In this document: positions 47,484 through 60,911 of the stretch, in pieces
Layout: the number at the start of each line of letters is the position of its first letter
Numbering within the stretch: position 1 is the stretch's first letter
Origin: Spongilla lacustris
Lineage: Eukaryota; Porifera; Demospongiae; Spongillida; Spongillidae
DNA length: 64,000 nucleotides
Direction: 5' to 3'
Assembly (NCBI GenBank): GCA_949361645.1
Contig: OX442415.1
Coordinates: 27,307,092 to 27,371,091, forward strand
The notes under the pieces: model-generated
The model's input: only the letters and a program-made list of their open reading frames with translations
Told to the model about the DNA's origin: nothing
Database searches by the model: none
Program-made: the position numbers and the translations under genes

Positions 47484-47760
47484 TTGTCATGTGCTATAAG
47501 ATATATAATAACCAGGTTGATTTACCTTTTGAGAATTCTTTCACCAAACCGGCTAGATCTTATTCCATTTGAGATCCTGCGATCCAAATATTTACCCCAT
47601 CATGCATTCCGAGCGCACTTTTTCACTGAACGTGTGATACCTTTATGGAACCACATACCCCATGATGTTGTCACTTCATTGAACATTACAGCTTTTTGTA
47701 CTCGACTTAGATCTGTTGACCTATCACCCTTTTGTACGTTATATCCCTTTCCATGTTTAG
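47484..47760 (+). pseudogene. Non-LTR retrotransposon (CR1/Jockey-like) 3' end
   Basis: The frame contains [20 protein letters not shown] followed by [19 protein letters not shown]. This is the very C-terminal signature of many CR1/Jockey-type reverse transcriptases (FF..RV...WN.LP..VV..S...FK..L). About 90 residues remain; everything upstream is missing. The fragment is followed within 60 bp by the AACC array, which is probably its expanded 3' tail. Confidence 0.7.
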
Positions 47761-47819
47761 GCAGTTTGTACACATCGTGCCACTACTTGCCTTTTTGCAT
47801 ATGTATATGTGTTTATATG

Positions 47820-49162
47820 CAACCAACCAACCAACCAACCAACCAACCAACCAACCAACCAACCAACCAACCAACCAACCAACCAACCAACCAACCAACC
47901 AACCAACCAACCAACCAACCAACCAACCAACCAACCAACCAACCAACCAACCAACCAACCAACCAACCAACCAACCAACCAACCAACCAACCAACCAACC
48001 AACCAACCAACCAACCAACCAACCAACCAACCAACCAACCAACCAACCAACCAACCAACCAACCAACCAACCAACCAACCAACCAACCAACCAACCAACC
48101 AACCAACCAACCAACCAACCAACCAACCAACCAACCAACCAACCAACCAACCAACCAACCAACCAACCAACCAACCAACCAACCAACCAACCAACCAACC
48201 AACCAACCAACCAACCAACCAACCAACCAACCAACCAACCAACCAACCAACCAACCAACCAACCAACCAACCAACCAACCAACCAACCAACCAACCAACC
48301 AACCAACCAACCAACCAACCAACCAACCAACCAACCAACCAACCAACCAACCAACCAACCAACCAACCAACCAACCAACCAACCAACCAACCAACCAACC
48401 AACCAACCAACCAACCAACCAACCAACCAACCAACCAACCAACCAACCAACCAACCAACCAACCAACCAACCAACCAACCAACCAACCAACCAACCAACC
48501 AACCAACCAACCAACCAACCAACCAACCAACCAACCAACCAACCAACCAACCAACCAACCAACCAACCAACCAACCAACCAACCAACCAACCAACCAACC
48601 AACCAACCAACCAACCAACCAACCAACCAACCAACCAACCAACCAACCAACCAACCAACCAACCAACCAACCAACCAACCAACCAACCAACCAACCAACC
48701 AACCAACCAACCAACCAACCAACCAACCAACCAACCAACCAACCAACCAACCAACCAACCAACCAACCAACCAACCAACCAACCAACCAACCAACCAACC
48801 AACCAACCAACCAACCAACCAACCAACCAACCAACCAACCAACCAACCAACCAACCAACCAACCAACCAACCAACCAACCAACCAACCAACCAACCAACC
48901 AACCAACCAACCAACCAACCAACCAACCAACCAACCAACCAACCAACCAACCAACCAACCAACCAACCAACCAACCAACCAACCAACCAACCAACCAACC
49001 AACCAACCAACCAACCAACCAACCAACCAACCAACCAACCAACCAACCAACCAACCAACCAACCAACCAACCAACCAACCAACCAACCAACCAACCAACC
49101 AACCAACCAACCAACCAACCAACCAACCAACCAACCAACCAACCAACCAACCAACCAACCAA
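47820..49162 (+). repeat. AACC tetranucleotide array, 1343 bp, perfect
   Basis: About 335 units of AACC without one substitution. Every frame on both strands stays open and yields NQPT or VGWL polypeptides, which are artefacts. Confidence 0.98.
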
Positions 49163-49164
49163 AG

Positions 49165-49440
49165 TCGGATTCGGGTTCTTTTAAAACAAAATTTAGGAAT
49201 GGAGTCTGTCTATTTAAATAATAGAGATGTATTTGAGGCGCGGGATTTTAAGCAAGCTTTCTTTAAAATATCATATGTAGCGCGCAAAGGTCTACAGACC
49301 AGTCGAGATGAGAGCAAGTCAGTGACCTGTGCTCAAAGGCCTACTTTGTAAGTTTTTTCATACTTCCAATCCAGCTCTGTGCATCTCATTCTGATTCCGG
49401 GCTTTATTTCTCGCAGCTACCATTGATATCAAACTGAGGA
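49165..49440 (+). repeat. Dispersed repeat, copy 1 (next to the AACC array)
   Basis: Starts right after the AACC array (cggattcgggttctttt). It matches the reverse complement of 56850-57070 over about 230 bp (e.g. agcaagctttctttaaaat, atatcatatgtagcgcgc, gggctttatttctcgcag). The second copy also adjoins a tetranucleotide array. Confidence 0.8.
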
Positions 49441-50480
49441 TCTGTCGTGCCATTGTTCACTGTCTATAGTACCTGCTGAAGGCGACTCTGTGAGCAAAAT
49501 GAGGGGGCTTACTACACAGCAATTTGCTCTTCTATCTGTCTCCCTTCCCTTTCCGTCGCTCACTACCTCCTTAGATCCATTGCAGTCCTCTGTACTAGAC
49601 CTGATGTCATTCTAAGGGCTCCTGCATTTCACCCTTACAGCAGTCCGCAGTACCAGTCCAGAGCTGCTCCCAAGCTTGTGTACAGTGGAGCACCAACAGC
49701 TGGAGGCTCTTCACGATGAGTTTTGTCAGCAGCTGGTTTGCAACAGATACTTGGGTCAGAGATGAATGACATCACCACGATGCCAGAGGGAAGGAGAACT
49801 TGATCAGCAGGTGAGCTAAACAAATAGATTACAATAATTCCCTCCTCTTTTTCCTCCCACCTTCCCTCCTCCCCTTCTATGCTCCCCTGCATGTAATCCC
49901 AGGGCTGGGGCGGGCCAGGGGGTGAGGGGTGGGGTGGGGGGGTGGGTCAAAAAACTCCCCTTCCATAATGAAGGTCACAAGTGATGTGACCTGCTATGTT
50001 CCAATAATGAATTGTTATAATTTAATAAATATTTGGTGCATGATTTCAATGGTACTACTGACTGTTTAATTGTCTGCATTTAAAAGAATAGGGCCTCTCT
50101 AAGTATACTCACTCGCACATATCCTACCGCTCCTCCCCCCCCAACTTGGTTAACAGCGTCGTAACAGTGCATACCACTCTTCTCTCTTCCTCCATACCTC
50201 AGGCCACTCCCTCATCATTTAACATGCTAGCTGAACTGGAAGCCATTTGGCACAAGAGGGACGAAGCAGCAAAATCAAGCCCCAGTCGCTGGATCTGTTG
50301 AAGGCCAATCAGTACCTGTAAAAATCGAGACACCATTGGGAAAAGTGGTCCAGTTAAAACTGTGCAACCGTACTGGCAGCAACAGCCCTGGAAAGAGTGT
50401 ATGCTAGCGGTGCCGTTGGAATGTTTAGACCTACCATCTAAACAACAGAATGGTCACTTCTTCAGTTATCATTATGTGCG
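49441..50480. other. Low-complexity and unassigned DNA
   Basis: G-rich tract at 49900-49945. A protein-like segment at about 50203-50300 (MLAELEAIWHKRDEAAK) ends in a stop and may be an exon or retro-copy fragment; I cannot place it. Confidence 0.35.
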
Positions 50481-50489
50481 TCCGCCGTG

Positions 50490-50493
50490 CATG

Positions 50494-50528
<35 letters not shown>

Positions 50529-50770
50529 GGGTGCTCAGTCCACTGATCAGGTTATCACAATCTGTTTGCATTTGCATGTGTGTGTACGTCTGTGAAGTGT
50601 GTGCAGTGTTGTCATTGGGTACACATGTTTATTTATAAGGTGTGGCAATCCAACTGATCTAAGTTGATCTCTTTGTACATGCATCTGCACCTTTTTATTA
50701 AATGGTACATGTTGATGTACCCAGCCTCTGTGTGTGTGCGTGCATGTGTGTGTGCTCAGCGTACTTAAGG
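50490..50770 (+). repeat. Inverted duplication, unit A left copy (with GT repeat)
   Basis: A (GT)n run at 50490-50528, then sequence whose reverse complement is at 56400-56716 (ccactgatcaggttatcaca, gatgcatctgcacctttt, tacatgttgatgtacccagc). Confidence 0.85.
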
Positions 50771-51559
50771 CTGCCACTTAATGAATTTACGTCATAAAAA
50801 ATGGCGACTATGTACAAAAAGTCAAATCTCACGCAAGAAGCGTCCCCTATGATAGAAACTTTAGACTAGTGTATTTTATACACTGTTCCAACAATTTGTA
50901 ACGTTCTATGATTAGAAAATCACCCTGCGGTAGGTAACCACTTGGAATACGGCGATATAACCAATTACGGCTGTATGCCAGGGTGTTGCGATCCGTGTCT
51001 TAGAAAACTAATGGGGTATTTAAAATCCCCATATGTTTGCACGTATTATGCCGACTGGGGAATTTTAATAATTGGCTTGCTGTATTCACAAGAACCATGA
51101 ACAGTGTTCAAAATGGCCGACCAGCTGCAAAAACACTAATGAATCTTCGATGCACGGTCAAGTTATTGAAAACTCCAGTCATAAACCATGAGTATCAATC
51201 TAGAGGAACCTGCCCAGCATTAAAAAGTCACCTTCGAGCTGCATTTTCATCCTGGCGTTTTAGAAGTTCGTTAATACGCGGGTCTAGTACAGTGGTTATT
51301 AACAAATAACCAGGCGGCTGATTAGAGCTGCTCGACAGCTGCTGTTAATTTTTGGCAATCATTGGTTTGGGAGCATATAATGCAAATTTTATGCTGTGGA
51401 TCTATCTAGGGTCATAATATGTATGAAAGTTGTACAAAAGTAGACGTCATGCGCTAACGGGAGATCGATAAGTAACGATCCCCATAACGTCATAATGATG
51501 TAATACAAACATGAATGTTGACAATGTGTCAACAACACGAAAACAAGATTTTTAACATG

Positions 51560-51597
51560 AGGCAGCCTACCCTGAGTGTGTGTGTGTGTTTGTGTGT

Positions 51598-51649
<52 letters not shown>

Positions 51650-51960
51650 AAGGAGCTAGAAGTGTGCATTAGGTACCGTTGAGAGCTCTTTGATATCTTT
51701 GTTATTCAGATCAAACAATCATTTGGAATCATGAAAGTCTTTAAAAACCAGAACCTAGATGGATTCCTTGTTGAAGGCCAGTGCTGCAGCCTTTGCTGAA
51801 ATTGCAGGCACTAATAACTGGAATTGAGGAGATTTAATCAGTCATGTTCAACACTTGAAGACATCTTTTTATCACATTACTGTTCCGCTAGTGATTGAAG
51901 TAAATGTGCTCTCAGTTGTTTTATTTTTGTGGATGTTGTTTATCACCCAAAAAAATCAGA
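51560..51960 (+). repeat. Inverted duplication, unit B left copy (with GT repeat)
   Basis: (GT)n at 51577-51648 followed by caaggagctagaagt. Reverse-complement partner at about 56060-56345 (ccttgttgaaggccagtgc, ctggaattgaggagattt, gttttatttttgtggatgttg). Confidence 0.85.
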
Positions 51961-52069
51961 TTTTGTTTAGCTTGCATGCTTTATAGCACCTGCTAGATTT
52001 AAAACAAGAGATTGTTTTACAGTACAATGTATATCTATGCTTTTACAATTATGATAAACACTAGACTTA

Positions 52070-52477
52070 GCCCGTGAAAAATCACGGAGCTGATTGTATA
52101 TGATAAGTGTTTTTTACATACAGTAATCTACCATGGTACCACCTGTTGTAATATACGGTTACTACGCATTGTACGCAACCTATTAAATAGCCAGCGGGCG
52201 CAATGAAATACTTCCGGTCTGTACTATAAAAATGAACACCGGTCATTTGCCATTGGTCGCTAAGTAGCGTTACCCCGTGAAAAATCAAGGAAGTGACTCT
52301 ATAAGAAGTGCAGAATGTTTTTTTTTTTTTTAATACAGTAATCTACCACCTGTTGTAATATACGGTTACTACGCAACCTATTTAATAGCCCGCGCACGCA
52401 CATGTACATGTACTACTTCCGGTCTGTACGATAAGAATGAATACCGGTCAATTGCCATTGGTCATTGCTATGTACTT
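52070..52477 (+). repeat. Tandem duplication of a 200-bp unit
   Basis: Units 52070-52268 and 52270-52477 share cccgtgaaaaatca at the start. Both also share gttgtaatatacggttacta, acttccggtctgtac and ttgccattggtc. The first has a short internal duplication, the second a T14 tract and a tacatgtacatg insertion. Confidence 0.85.
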
Positions 52478-52574
52478 TTGTGTGGGAGTGGTCGTTTCTA
52501 TTGGTTGCTAGGTACGCGTTGCTAGTTGTGTTCAAACCCACAATTGTAGACGCTAGGCGGAGTTTATAAAGAGG

Positions 52575-52612
52575 GACGTACGGACGGACGTACGGACGGA
52601 CGTACGGACGTT
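52575..52612 (+). repeat. acggacgt short tandem repeat
   Basis: Three copies of a 12-bp acgtacggacgg unit ending the block that contains the 200-bp duplication. Confidence 0.8.
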
Positions 52613-52619
52613 GGAAATT

Positions 52620-54530
52620 ATAGTATTAGATGATGCCAGCCTATCAATGAACAGTGTTAAAATGCAGAAAATAACATACTGAATAACAAATGAAACTCAT
52701 TCTTAAAATTAAATCAATCACTTCCTATAACATATCATTGCCATTTCGCAAGTTGAAGCCGGCTGTTGGGAAGAAACATAAAATGGAATGTGAAGACAAA
52801 AATATATAATAATAAACAAAATATTGTTTCAATCTATTGTCGGTGAAGTGTGACAGAACAATGCACACGTAATTTTTCTAATCACTCTATGAATTGATCC
52901 ATAGCCATAGCTTCTTTAATACAATAATAGTCCAGCATTAAGGCTATTATGTTGTTTCTATTAGTAATGGCATCTTGCTATTTCCAATCTCAAATAGTGC
53001 ATTCGCTGCATACAAACAGCTATCTATTAGTACAATACCATGTGACTCATTCTACTACCTTCTACAAACATCAACAGCAATGTTATGTTTGTAAACGAAC
53101 CTTTAGCTTGCACAATTCTGAACATTGCAGTGTTTACACCTAGATAGTAAAACTGCTCTATACCAGTAAGGACACCATTAATTACTTGCATGTGCATGAA
53201 GAAGTACATATATTGACCTCATAAAGTACTGCACAATATATAAGCAGCCTAGAAGGATCAAAACTACTTTTATTTGCTCCCTGGCATCATTGAAAACATT
53301 TTTTTTCCTAATTGCAATTCTCAGTGGTTCCAAAGAAGATAAAATAGCTTAAAGCAATTTCATCAACAATATATATTTACACTGATACATTTAGATAAAT
53401 GTTTTTAAAACAAACAACACAGAAAGCATTAATTATAGTACTTCACTGGTCTAGACATAAATAACAATATGGTTATATCTAATTCTCTAGTTGGTAAAAA
53501 ATGAATACAATGAGAACTTTAAAAAAACATACATGTATAGTAACCTTGTTTGCAGACTTGATTTCCTTCACTAGATCAATGTCATAAGAATTCTGGGCTG
53601 AAATAATGATTTTAAAAATAATCTTCTAGTGCGCCATAGCCCATATACACATATATATATATATATATATACCTTGTTTGCAGCCACAATATATACCTTG
53701 TTTGCAGCCACACATGCTCAGAATCATTATGCTCTCTTGAAATTTCGAAGTCAAAAGCTAAAATCAATCACACATTCACCTTTTATTCAGATACATCTCC
53801 CTAAGATCATAAGGTAAATAAATAGACTTTGTCTAACTATACCATTCACAAATAAGGGCCTCCTTTCGTGGCTATAAGTGCTACAGCTGTCAAATAATGC
53901 CCTCGTTACAAAAATGAAACTATGCAAGCATATATTTATCGCATCGGTGCTTTTGTCATCCCCTCCTTTCAATGGTTCATAAATCATGTAGCTACTCGTA
54001 TATACTAATGATGACCTTAGAATATTTATGTTTAGTTAGTCAGGAAAACTGTACCCAAAAGTGTGACAAACACCCATCTATAAATACATGCACATTTACA
54101 GGATCAAGCTTATACATTGTGAGGAGACTCATATACATTTAGTAAATCAAGGTACCACTGCAAAGGTACAATATAGGTGCCTTTACTCTTTCAATACTTC
54201 TGGTGTTGTATGACATGATGGTCAATGGTTAAAGATTCACTCCTTTTGTGGTTTGCATATCCTTTACCTTTGGAAAATATGATTAAGAAGTTCCTCACTT
54301 GTCATTTTTTTAAAATGTATTAAACGCGACAAGCTTTTCTTCAAGCCAGTCCAACAAGAAGCAGTTTGTCTTTATTCTTCTCGGTGGATGTTAGTACTTG
54401 ATATTCCATCCATTTTGGAAGACATGCAAGGTGGTGCCTCCATAACATATTAGGTGTACCACTAGCAAAATGACTATTTGGAACTATTATAGCTTTTTCC
54501 TTCTCTCATTCTATTCGTCTGTTCTTCTGT
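52620..54530. other. AT-rich interval without a gene
   Basis: Only short open frames. It contains a TA microsatellite (53650-53672) followed by three copies of accttgtttgcag (53544-53705). Confidence 0.6.
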
Positions 54531-54775
54531 GAAAGCAGGTTCTGCATGGAACAGTGCAGATGGAGGTAAAAATAATACTTTAGTGCCCAACAAAAACAAC
54601 ACTTAGCCATCAGCAGGCAGCATTTTGAATCATGAATTTCTAAAGGACATATAGTGATTCTGTGCCTGCAAGCAAGGTATATCACCTGCAATTTCAGCAA
54701 AGGTTGCAGCACTGGCCTTCAACAAGGAATCAATTTAGGTTCTGGTTCTTAAAGACCTTCATGATGCCCAATTAT
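54530..54775 (-). repeat. Third, diverged copy of inverted-duplication unit B
   Basis: The stretch at 54690-54760 (aaggttgcagcactggcct, tcaacaaggaatcaattta, ggttctggt) matches 56262-56302 in the same orientation. It is therefore inverted relative to 51745-51795. Confidence 0.7.
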
Positions 54776-56059
54776 GATCTTGCACACCATGGCACAGTAT
54801 TAGACCTTAATTCTTAAAAAAACATATTCCTTCAACGCAGAATTCTTCTGACATTGATCTATAGTAAAAGATTTGAAGTTCTCATCGTATTTCTTTTTAT
54901 TTATTTATAGGATTTGTCTCAGTGTTGATTTACATCTTAGGTATCACCATATTGTTATTTATGTCTAGATCAGTGTTTGTTTTTTTGGTTTAAACATTTA
55001 TCTCAATGCATCAGAATAGTTAATGAAATTGTTTAAGCTAATGTCTTCTTTGGAACCAATGAGAATTGCAATTAGGCAGAAATTTATTTTCAATGATGCC
55101 ATGGAGAAAGCAAACAGAAGTAGCTTTTATTGTATTGTACTGTACTGTATGAGGTCATGCCACATACGTACTTAATCATGCACAAGCAAACAATATTAAA
55201 GGTGTCCTTACTGGAATGCAGGCAGTTTTGCTGTTTATGTGTAAATTGTGCAAGGATTAATACAAACATCGCTGTTGATGTTTGTGCTATTCCTGATAAT
55301 ATAAGTGAGCTTGTACAGAAGGTAGTAGAATAATGTGTCACATAGTATTGTACATGAAGTAGTTAAATCTTTACTTAACCTGCACATGCATATTAAATAG
55401 ATAGTGGTTGCAAGAAATGATAGAGTTGTTTGGTGCTGATTATGCAGCAAATGCAAATAGCAAGCTGTCAATTGGCAATCACTAATACATTAGAGCATTA
55501 CCTCAGGACAATTAAAGTTAAAGTAGTTATGGATCAATTCATAGAGGGATTAAAAACATTATTTTTGCATTTTGCTGTCATACTTTATCCACAACAGATT
55601 AAAATGATATTTAGTTAACATGTCGCAAAGTTTGTAGAGGTTAATCCCATCTTGTGTCTTCTTGACGTGAAATTGATTTCCAATGAGATTTAGAAGAGCA
55701 AGCATATCAGTTTTTAAATGAGGCAGATGGTATGTCTTGTCAAGGTACATGCGCATACGTGTTACCAACATTTTCTTCCAGATGGAAAATTGCCCCATGG
55801 GCTTTTGACCCAGTCCATTCTAATGACCCCAATGCAAGATTCCCAACAGCTGAAACTTGCAAATGGAAATGAGGTGATTATATGGTGGAAGCAGTTAAAG
55901 GAAACGATGGATTTGGAATGCTATAAATTTTTAAAGTGTGCATTTCAATTGATGAGTGGGTTATTCTCTGCATTTGTTTACTAGCTCTGTTAATTAATAG
56001 GCATCATGTTCATTGTAATTATAAAAGCATTGATATAAGCTCTTGTTTTAAATCTACCA

Positions 56060-56345
56060 GGAGCTACAAAGCATTCGAGCTAAACAATCTGAATTTTTCA
56101 TTTATAAAAACGAACAACATCCACAAAAATAAAACAACTGAGATTACATTTACTCCAATCACTAGTAATGTGATAAAAGGATATCTTCAAGTGTTCAACA
56201 TGACTGATTAAATCTCCTCGATTCCAGTTATTAGTGCCTGCAATTATTCAGCAAATGCTGCAGCACTGGCCTTCAACAAGGAATCCATCTAGGTTCTGGT
56301 CTCAACGATATACCTTATGTGAACTTCTAGCTCCTTGCACACACA
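56060..56345 (-). repeat. Inverted duplication, unit B right copy
   Basis: Reverse-complement match to 51640-51930, ending in (CA)n at 56338 just as the left copy begins with (GT)n. Confidence 0.85.
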
Positions 56346-56349
56346 CACA

Positions 56350-56384
<35 letters not shown>

Positions 56385-56716
56385 ACACACACACACACAT
56401 GCACACACACACAGAGGCTGGGTACATCAACATGTACCATTTAATTTTTTTTTAAGGTGCAGATGCATGTACAAAGGGATCAACTTAGATCAGTTGGATT
56501 GCTCTACAGATGACATGTAAAAACTATCAATTTAACCGAATAGCACACCTTATAAATAAACACTCCCAATGACAACACTGCACACACTTCACAGACGTAT
56601 AGTGCACACACTTCACAGACGTATAGTACACACACTTCACAGACGTATAGTACACACACATGCATATTCAAAAAGATTGTGATAACCTGATCAGTGGACT
56701 GAGCACACACACAAAA
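56338..56716 (-). repeat. Inverted duplication, unit A right copy
   Basis: (CA)n plus sequence complementary to 50520-50765. It contains an extra three-copy repeat, cacacacttcacagacgtatag (56582-56660), where the left copy has one. Confidence 0.85.
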
Positions 56717-56820
56717 ACATAAATGTCAGGTATGACTAGTAGATAGAGTTGGTTTCCGTTCCGTGGTGCCAGAAGCGTGGCCGGAGACGGACGAGTGGTA
56801 GCCTATTCCAGCTGTACCCG

Positions 56821-57207
56821 TCACCACAACCCGATAAGATCCTTCAATATCAATGATAGCTGCGAGAAATAAAGCCCGGAATCACCTGAATGAGATGCAC
56901 GCGCTGGATTAGAAATATCAGCACAGGTCACTGACTGGCTCTTGGTCTGTACACCTTCGCGCGCTACATATGATATTTTAAAGAAAGCTTGCTCAAAATC
57001 CCACGCCTGAAAAGCATTTCTATTATTTAAATGGTCAGACTCCAAACTCAGTAAGAAACCGGATCCGGCCGCGGGTTTGGGTGGTATTAGCATATTATGA
57101 TTAGCTCGACTGCGATGCGCTAGCTGGACAATCGATCCGATGATCGATTCAATAGTCATGAACATTGCGGTGAGGAAGAAATAATTTTGTCCAGTTTGGC
57201 GTTCCAT
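56821..57207 (-). repeat. Dispersed repeat, copy 2 (next to the GATC/TATC array)
   Basis: Minus-strand partner of 49165-49440. This copy has an open frame of 128 codons from an ATG at 57207 (MERQTGQNYFFLTAMFMTIE to the stop at 56821), crossing the shared core ([10 protein letters not shown]). Copy 1 keeps only part of that frame. Whether it was ever a gene is unclear; I recognise no domain. Confidence 0.6.
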
Positions 57208-57217
57208 ACGACCGATC

Positions 57218-57652
<435 letters not shown>

Positions 57653-57687
57653 TCCTCTATTTGTCACCTTTAAATAATTCATCTTCA

Positions 57688-58313
57688 GGGGAAAGAGACT
57701 CCAAACACTGAACAGACAGTACTGCAAGCCCCATATAGATATATCGCCCTCCATGTAAGGGGTGGGTCAGTCATCCTCCCCCTATTGCTGCAAAGCCTTA
57801 AGAACAACTACACACTTCTGATAGCCCCTGATGGTACTGGCAGTGCCAGTGGGTACCTGTACCTGGATAATGGAGAGAGCCTGAACACTGACAAGGACAA
57901 TGTCTTCACACTTGTTCAGTTTACATTGAGTGATGTGAGTTGTTCAATTTTATTGCCCACTACTGTATTGTTCAGTCTTCATAATGATCCCTCAGTTGAA
58001 TAGAAGTGAACATACTGGTAGTTGCAGTGTATGTTTCTCCCTCCACAGATCATCTTTACCAGTACAGTCCTCAGCTCTGGATACACTGGTACTGATGAGG
58101 CAGTTGTGAATGTTGTCAAATATTTGGGTTGTCAGGAAGGCCTTCATATGTGCAATTCAATGGAACTGATCTACCTTCATCAGATTATTTTTTTAATGAT
58201 AAGGTATGTGTATGTTCAACAATGCAATATTGTTACTATAATTGTAATCCTATCATCTAGTTGTAAGTTTTATCTGTACATGTGACAATAAGTGGCCTAA
58301 ACTATTACCTGGT
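57688..58313 (+). pseudogene. GH31 duplicate, exons 17-20, broken
   Basis: 57688-57934 fuses exon 17 and exon 18 homologues. The end of exon 17 and the intron are deleted, yet the frame continues (HVRGGSVILPLLLQSLKNN). The exon 19 homologue (58049-58203) has lost one base near 58120 relative to the intact gene. Without that loss it would read GRPSYVQFNGTDLPSSDYFF, which looks more family-like than the intact gene here. The exon 20 homologue (58261-58313) has a TAA in its second codon and lacks the terminal FIIDW codons. It is a non-functional paralogue fragment. Confidence 0.88.
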
Positions 58314-58771
58314 GATGAGATGATTGAGAGCGCAAAATAATTTTGTCATTACCTTTTACTTTCGAATGGAGTATCTCAGTAGCCTTACATCTTTATATAA
58401 TTAACAATTAATTATTCAAATCTAATTGCGCACGTCTTTAGCCAATACCACTTGGCTACATAAGATAGAAAAATAAATAGGTCACATGACTTCTAAGGCT
58501 CGTTAATTAATTATTTAGTAATCCCTTTCCAAAACAATTTGTTCGTCGAGTTTCTCCATGCACAATGACATTGAATGGATACCAACGAAAGTGGTTTTGT
58601 AACTAAAGGATCCATGTATGCAACATTTCAGTCTTACGCATCTAGCATTGAACAAAGGCCTTAAGTGACGTTTTCCTATGAACTTTTGATACCTTGCAGG
58701 AATTGCAGGTTAAATCGTACGATGGGCATTCTATCGATTTAGAGCTCAAAGTGATGAAACTACCGTACAAA

Positions 58772-58895
58772 ACAGTGGAATGACATTGACTATATGGACA
58801 AGGACCTGGACTTCACCTACAGCAGTAGTTTTGGAGACCTACCAGGTCTGGTGAGCAACCTTCACAACCACAGCCAGAGATACGTACTCATTGTG
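58772..58895 (+). pseudogene. GH31 duplicate, isolated exon 7 copy
   Basis: Nearly identical to exon 7 of the intact gene (QWNDIDYMDKDLDFTYSSS.. to LIV and a GTAAGA donor), but it lies downstream of copies of exons 17-20, the wrong order. Its acceptor side lacks the GATACC start. Intron 7 sequence follows it to about 59020 and resumes at 60715. Confidence 0.88.
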
Positions 58896-59019
58896 GTAAG
58901 AGAATCCAGCTCATTTAAAAATCTGTTTTACATGTTTAATTCATAATACGCATAAACTAAAATAAATGACATCACGCAGCAATATTTCACCTTCAGATAT
59001 TCTGTGTACCTACATGTAT

Positions 59020-60715
59020 GTGTATTCAAGTCCTAAATTTAGGATACACTGAAAATATACCAGTTTGACAGTAGAGCTGGGAGCACTGACATTTTTATTG
59101 TTGCGGATTCAGGCTGTAAAGAAGGAAATCAGACAACATCATTTCACAAGAAACATTAGTGTATGTATATTGTGACTAAGTGTAAACAACTATTATAGTG
59201 ATTAGAAAACAGTAAATTTCAAAATACATATTTTTCAGCATCTTGATAGAGTGGGATACTCAATTTTCCTGTTGATAAAATGGGTGCCATTAAACAACTG
59301 TATACATCAACATATGTACCATGCAAACAATCAGGCACCTAGATGCATTATTGCTGCTTAGTTATTTTGCAAGACAATATTATCTAGGGTCTGTTAAAGC
59401 ACTGATAGCATACAGACACTTGTGTATAGGATACAATCCACAATTATTACATTTTGATTGCTTCTGAAATCTATGTACATTTATTGGACTTCAAAACTTT
59501 GCTTCAAACACAAAATCCATCAGGTCTCAGTGTAGGTTGGATTTTCTGGGGTAATTGCAAACTGCATTTTCACAGAGGTTTACAAAATATTCAACCACAC
59601 TCTGTGGACTATGCAATTATTAAAACCATATAAAACTGGTATATTTATTATATATAACAGTGCAAACCTCACACATATTTTTTTAGACTCTGCTTGTAGA
59701 CAATTCAACTCTCCTTCAATCTGAGGAACTAGGCACTGATCCAGAACATTGTTGGGGGAGGGGTGGTCACTGAACACTAAATTGAGTGGGTGCAATTAGG
59801 GGAAAGTAAATATCATAGGCATCAGAAAGGCAGAGAAGCAGGTTTTCATGGCTAATAAAGAATTTTGGCTATCCATTGTTAATGGACAGCATTAAAAACA
59901 ATTGTAGAGTTTTTTTTTAATTCGCAACTTATAAAAGGAGGCCGAGGAGTAATTTGTTTACCTTATAAAGTGTTAGCCCCTGAATACACCTCCACTGGAT
60001 CCGCCCCTAACAACATTTCAAGTGGTTTTCATCATTGCGTGATCATTACCATTCGTACATAAATTGAACAATTAGGGCATGTGGTGATTTAGTTTGAATG
60101 TACCATTTTTTTGTGATACAACCAACATATCTTGAATGCCTGTTGATGGTATGTCTAACAGCTAGTGCAAAACCTCCCTGTAAAAAAATAGCATGGGCAT
60201 CTTTGCTTCCTTACAAATGATCTAATGATGTGATCAGCAAAGCTCGTCATTATCACCACACTCTCACTCAGGAAAAAAAAAGTCAAAAAAACTTGCACGT
60301 TTCTCAATTGATGTCAACGTGTTCACACTTATAGACAATAATGTTGATCTTGCTATTAAACTAGGCACCTACCTGTTTGTGCAATGAGATGGTTGATTGT
60401 GCAGTCAGGTGATCGTTTTTTTGTTTAACCAGATTTAGTACATAATAATGGTTCAACCTGATTTATCACATCTGTACATGTACATGTGGTTAAAGGGTTC
60501 AGATTTATTTATGGATAAAACTCCCAATTACACTATGGTTCAAATGAATAGGTCTACAGATTTAAGCATGACTCAGAACATAATTCTATTTTTGCTTGGT
60601 AAACAATTAATCAAAGATTATAATAAAAAACCATATTTTCTTCCAATTAATGTTGGTCATGATATTGATATTAAAGTGATACTATACTATACTATTACTA
60701 AAATGTTACCAATTT
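59020..60715. other. Insertion within the duplicated intron 7, no gene
   Basis: AT-rich DNA separating two pieces that are adjacent in the intact gene's intron 7. I see no terminal repeats or long frame that would identify the inserted DNA. Confidence 0.5.
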
Positions 60716-60911
60716 TTTTGTTGTTAACTCATCCATGTCTACAGTGCTTATTACATGGAATTGCCTATAACATAATTTATTCTTGACGTAGCCAAAAGCG
60801 TCTTGTTTCTGATATAATTAAAATAAGTAGCCAATGTATCTAGAAACACTATTATGTGATATGAGAATTATTATGCAGTGGTGTGTCTAAGCATAGGATG
60901 AATATCTTTGT

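Noticed and set aside
47484..49351. Very long frames of NQPT or VGWL repeats
   Set aside because: They are translations of the perfect AACC array, open in every frame on both strands.
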